Origin: Paramecium octaurelia
Taxonomy: Eukaryota; Ciliophora; Oligohymenophorea; Peniculida; Parameciidae
Assembly (NCBI GenBank): GCA_905182995.1
Contig: CAJJDP010000059.1
Coordinates: 199,311-263,310 of the forward strand
Length of the DNA stretch: 64,000 nt
Direction: 5' to 3'
Below, one piece after another: positions 62,076-64,000 of the stretch (its first letter is position 1; every line of letters starts with the position of its first letter). The position numbers and the translations under genes were made by a program. The notes beneath the pieces were generated by a model. The model was given only the letters and a program-made list of their open reading frames with translations. It did not search any database and had not been told where the DNA came from.

Positions 62076-64000
62076 ATGAAAAAGATTAATGTTTTTGTAG
62101 TTCCTATTCATGGGACAGTTCTTTACCCATATTAGAATTTGAAACTCAGATTAACAGAATTGTAGTTCTATGATGCCAAAGTGAATAATAACTATGTTGC
62201 TATTGTGCCAGTGGTTGACCAACAAGTGGATGGGATTTAGAGAATTCAGAGATTCAGTTAGTATGGTACTTTAGTGAGACTTACAAGTGAAGATTACACG
62301 TAATAATTTGATCGAATAACATAGAGTCTACGCTTCAAATAAAATTTACCAAGCTTTTTCATTTGCTAGAATCAAAATAGATTCTATAATAAAATCCACT
62401 CCATATTATATGGTTTCAGCTGAAGTCTTGGGGGATGAAATAGCTGATGAATAAGCATTATGGAGTAGTTAGATAATAGACCAATTAAAGGAATTAGCAA
62501 AAGTAAGAATTTTGGATAATTTTAGTAATATCTAGAATAATTCTAAATGAATCCCAGTCCGCAGTTCCTACAAATAATACAAGAAGAGAAGAACATAAAT
62601 AAATTATTCTTTACTATAGCCTCGAATGCTGATTTACCATATAGTTAGAAGCTTAAATTATTGTAGATTGATGATCATAAAACAAAGATCAATTTATTGA
62701 TACAATATTTAAAAACTAAGGTTGAAGAGTTTGCGCAAACTAAAGCTCTGGAATAGAAAGTATCAAAGGATCTCATGCAATAAATGCCTAAATAGGTGAA
62801 TAAGTCTAGTAATCTACCTACTAATCTTCCAGGATTCCCATATTAAAAATAAAAAAATAATGACATCGAGAAATTGTAAGCCAAAATTAAAGAAGCCAAC
62901 CTTCCAGATCATGTTAGAGAAATTGTTGAATAAGAAATGTAGAAAATTGAAAAAGGATAAATGGGAGTAGATTCCAATGTAACTAGAAACTACATTGATT
63001 TAATACTTCAATTACCTTGGAATTAATAAGTAGAAGAAACCTTGAGTATCGAAAAATGTAAAGAAACACTTGATGCAGATCACTTTGGATTAACTAAAGT
63101 AAAGGAGAGAATATTGTAATTCTTGGCAGTAAAGAAATTAAGAAAAGAGAGAAAAGTAGCTGATTCAAATGGCTAAGGATCAATCATCTGTTTCTTTGGT
63201 CCTCCTGGTGTTGGTAAAACTTCACTTGGTTAAAGCATTGCCAAATCTCTAAATCGTCCCTTTTATAGAATTGCCTTGGGTGGAGTATCCGATGAAGCTC
63301 AAATCAGAGGACACAGACGTACTTATGTTGGAGCATTTCCAGGATCCTTTATTTAGGCTATCAAAAAAGTAAAATGCAAGAATCCAGTGATTTTATTGGA
63401 TGAGATTGATAAATTGACATCTAATCATAGAGGAGATCCTAGTTCTGCCTTATTGGAAGTCTTAGATCCTGAGTAAAATAGTCATTTTATGGACAATTAT
63501 TTGAATATAGAATTTGATTTAAGTAGCGTATTATTTATAGCAACTGCCAATCAATTAGAAACTATTCAACCAGCATTAAGGGATCGTCTAGAATTAATAG
63601 AAATTGTTGGTTATACAGTTAAAGAGAAAGTAGCCATTGCTAATAGCTATCTGATACCTAAATAACTTTAAAAAAATGGACTAGTGAATGACTAGGTTAC
63701 AATACCTTAGGAAATTATTCATAAAATAATAAAATAACACACTAGTGAAGCAGGAGTCAGATAATTGGAAAGAGTGATAGCCAAGATTTATAGAAACATT
63801 GCTCTCAAATATGTGACAGATTAATAAAACTTCAAAACCATAGTTGTAGATTAAGAAAGCTTAATTGAAATATTAGGACCATCCATCCATTCAGATAAGC
63901 ATACTACTCCTTTGATATCGATACCTGGAGTATGTAAAGGTTTAGCATGGACTCCAGCAGGAGGGAAAGTGTTGATGATTGAATCTGTGAAAATGGAAGG
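62076..64000 (+). CDS. Lon protease (3' end outside window)
   Basis: Introns of 25 and 23 nt lie in the N-terminal domain. Lon order is clear: substrate-binding N-domain ([37 protein letters not shown]), the helical segment ([30 protein letters not shown]), and the AAA+ module with Walker [19 protein letters not shown], sensor region [20 protein letters not shown], Walker [29 protein letters not shown] and [16 protein letters not shown]. The window stops in the start of the protease domain ([19 protein letters not shown]), before the catalytic Ser-Lys. The short N-terminus lacks a mitochondrial presequence, which fits a peroxisomal Lon, but the C-terminal targeting signal is not visible. Confidence 0.92.

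Overview
The window is macronuclear-type DNA of a ciliate, almost certainly Paramecium. It is very AT-rich, reading frames run through TAA and TAG (read here as Gln) and end only at TGA, and coding frames are interrupted by very short GT...AG introns of about 21-34 nt. Genes lie tens to a few hundred bases apart on both strands. All CDS coordinates below use this code. Standard-code frames badly fragment these genes. In most multi-exon genes the exon lengths sum to a whole number of codons after removing the introns, which supports the models.

Layout. 1-7.7 kb: tail of a membrane protein, an SR-type RNA-binding protein, a large secretory protein with one internal TGA, and a hybrid histidine kinase with a receiver domain. 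7.8-16.1 kb (all minus): a two-TM ciliate protein, a C2H2 zinc-finger protein, three uncharacterised genes (one with a myristoylation-type start) and a 929-aa Cys-rich, probably GPI-anchored surface antigen. 16.1-17.8 kb: a long gene-poor stretch and a doubtful small gene. 17.8-24.5 kb: Cache-domain membrane protein, cGMP-dependent protein kinase (PKG), ATG8 and a Cys/His-doublet protein. 24.5-31 kb: kelch/coiled-coil protein, EF-hand membrane protein, WASHC3-like subunit, MORN-repeat protein, SF-assemblin and a PEX22-like peroxin. 30,036-31,392 is repeated base for base at 31,394-32,750 across a single N, most likely an assembly join.

32.8-44 kb: CDT1-like replication licensing factor, small proteins, a DOMON-domain protein, an Aurora-like kinase, a Ras-like GTPase relic, a coiled-coil protein, RER1 and an ammonium transporter. 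44-53.4 kb: a second PKG, a cathepsin L-like protease, a 1269-aa CCCH zinc-finger protein and clathrin light chain. 54-64 kb: MT-A70 methyltransferase, a TTLL3/8-like tubulin-modifying enzyme, a centrin-like protein, porphobilinogen deaminase (with an apparent one-base frame break), a CFAP144/FAM183-like ciliary protein and a Lon protease cut by the window end.

No operon-like functional grouping is evident. The content is a housekeeping, ciliary and signalling mix: cilia/cortex (SF-assemblin, centrin, TTLL, CFAP144), endomembrane traffic (RER1, WASHC3, clathrin light chain, ATG8), peroxisome (PEX22-like, possibly Lon), and cyclic-nucleotide signalling (two PKGs). Functions are inferred from motifs read by eye; no database search was run.
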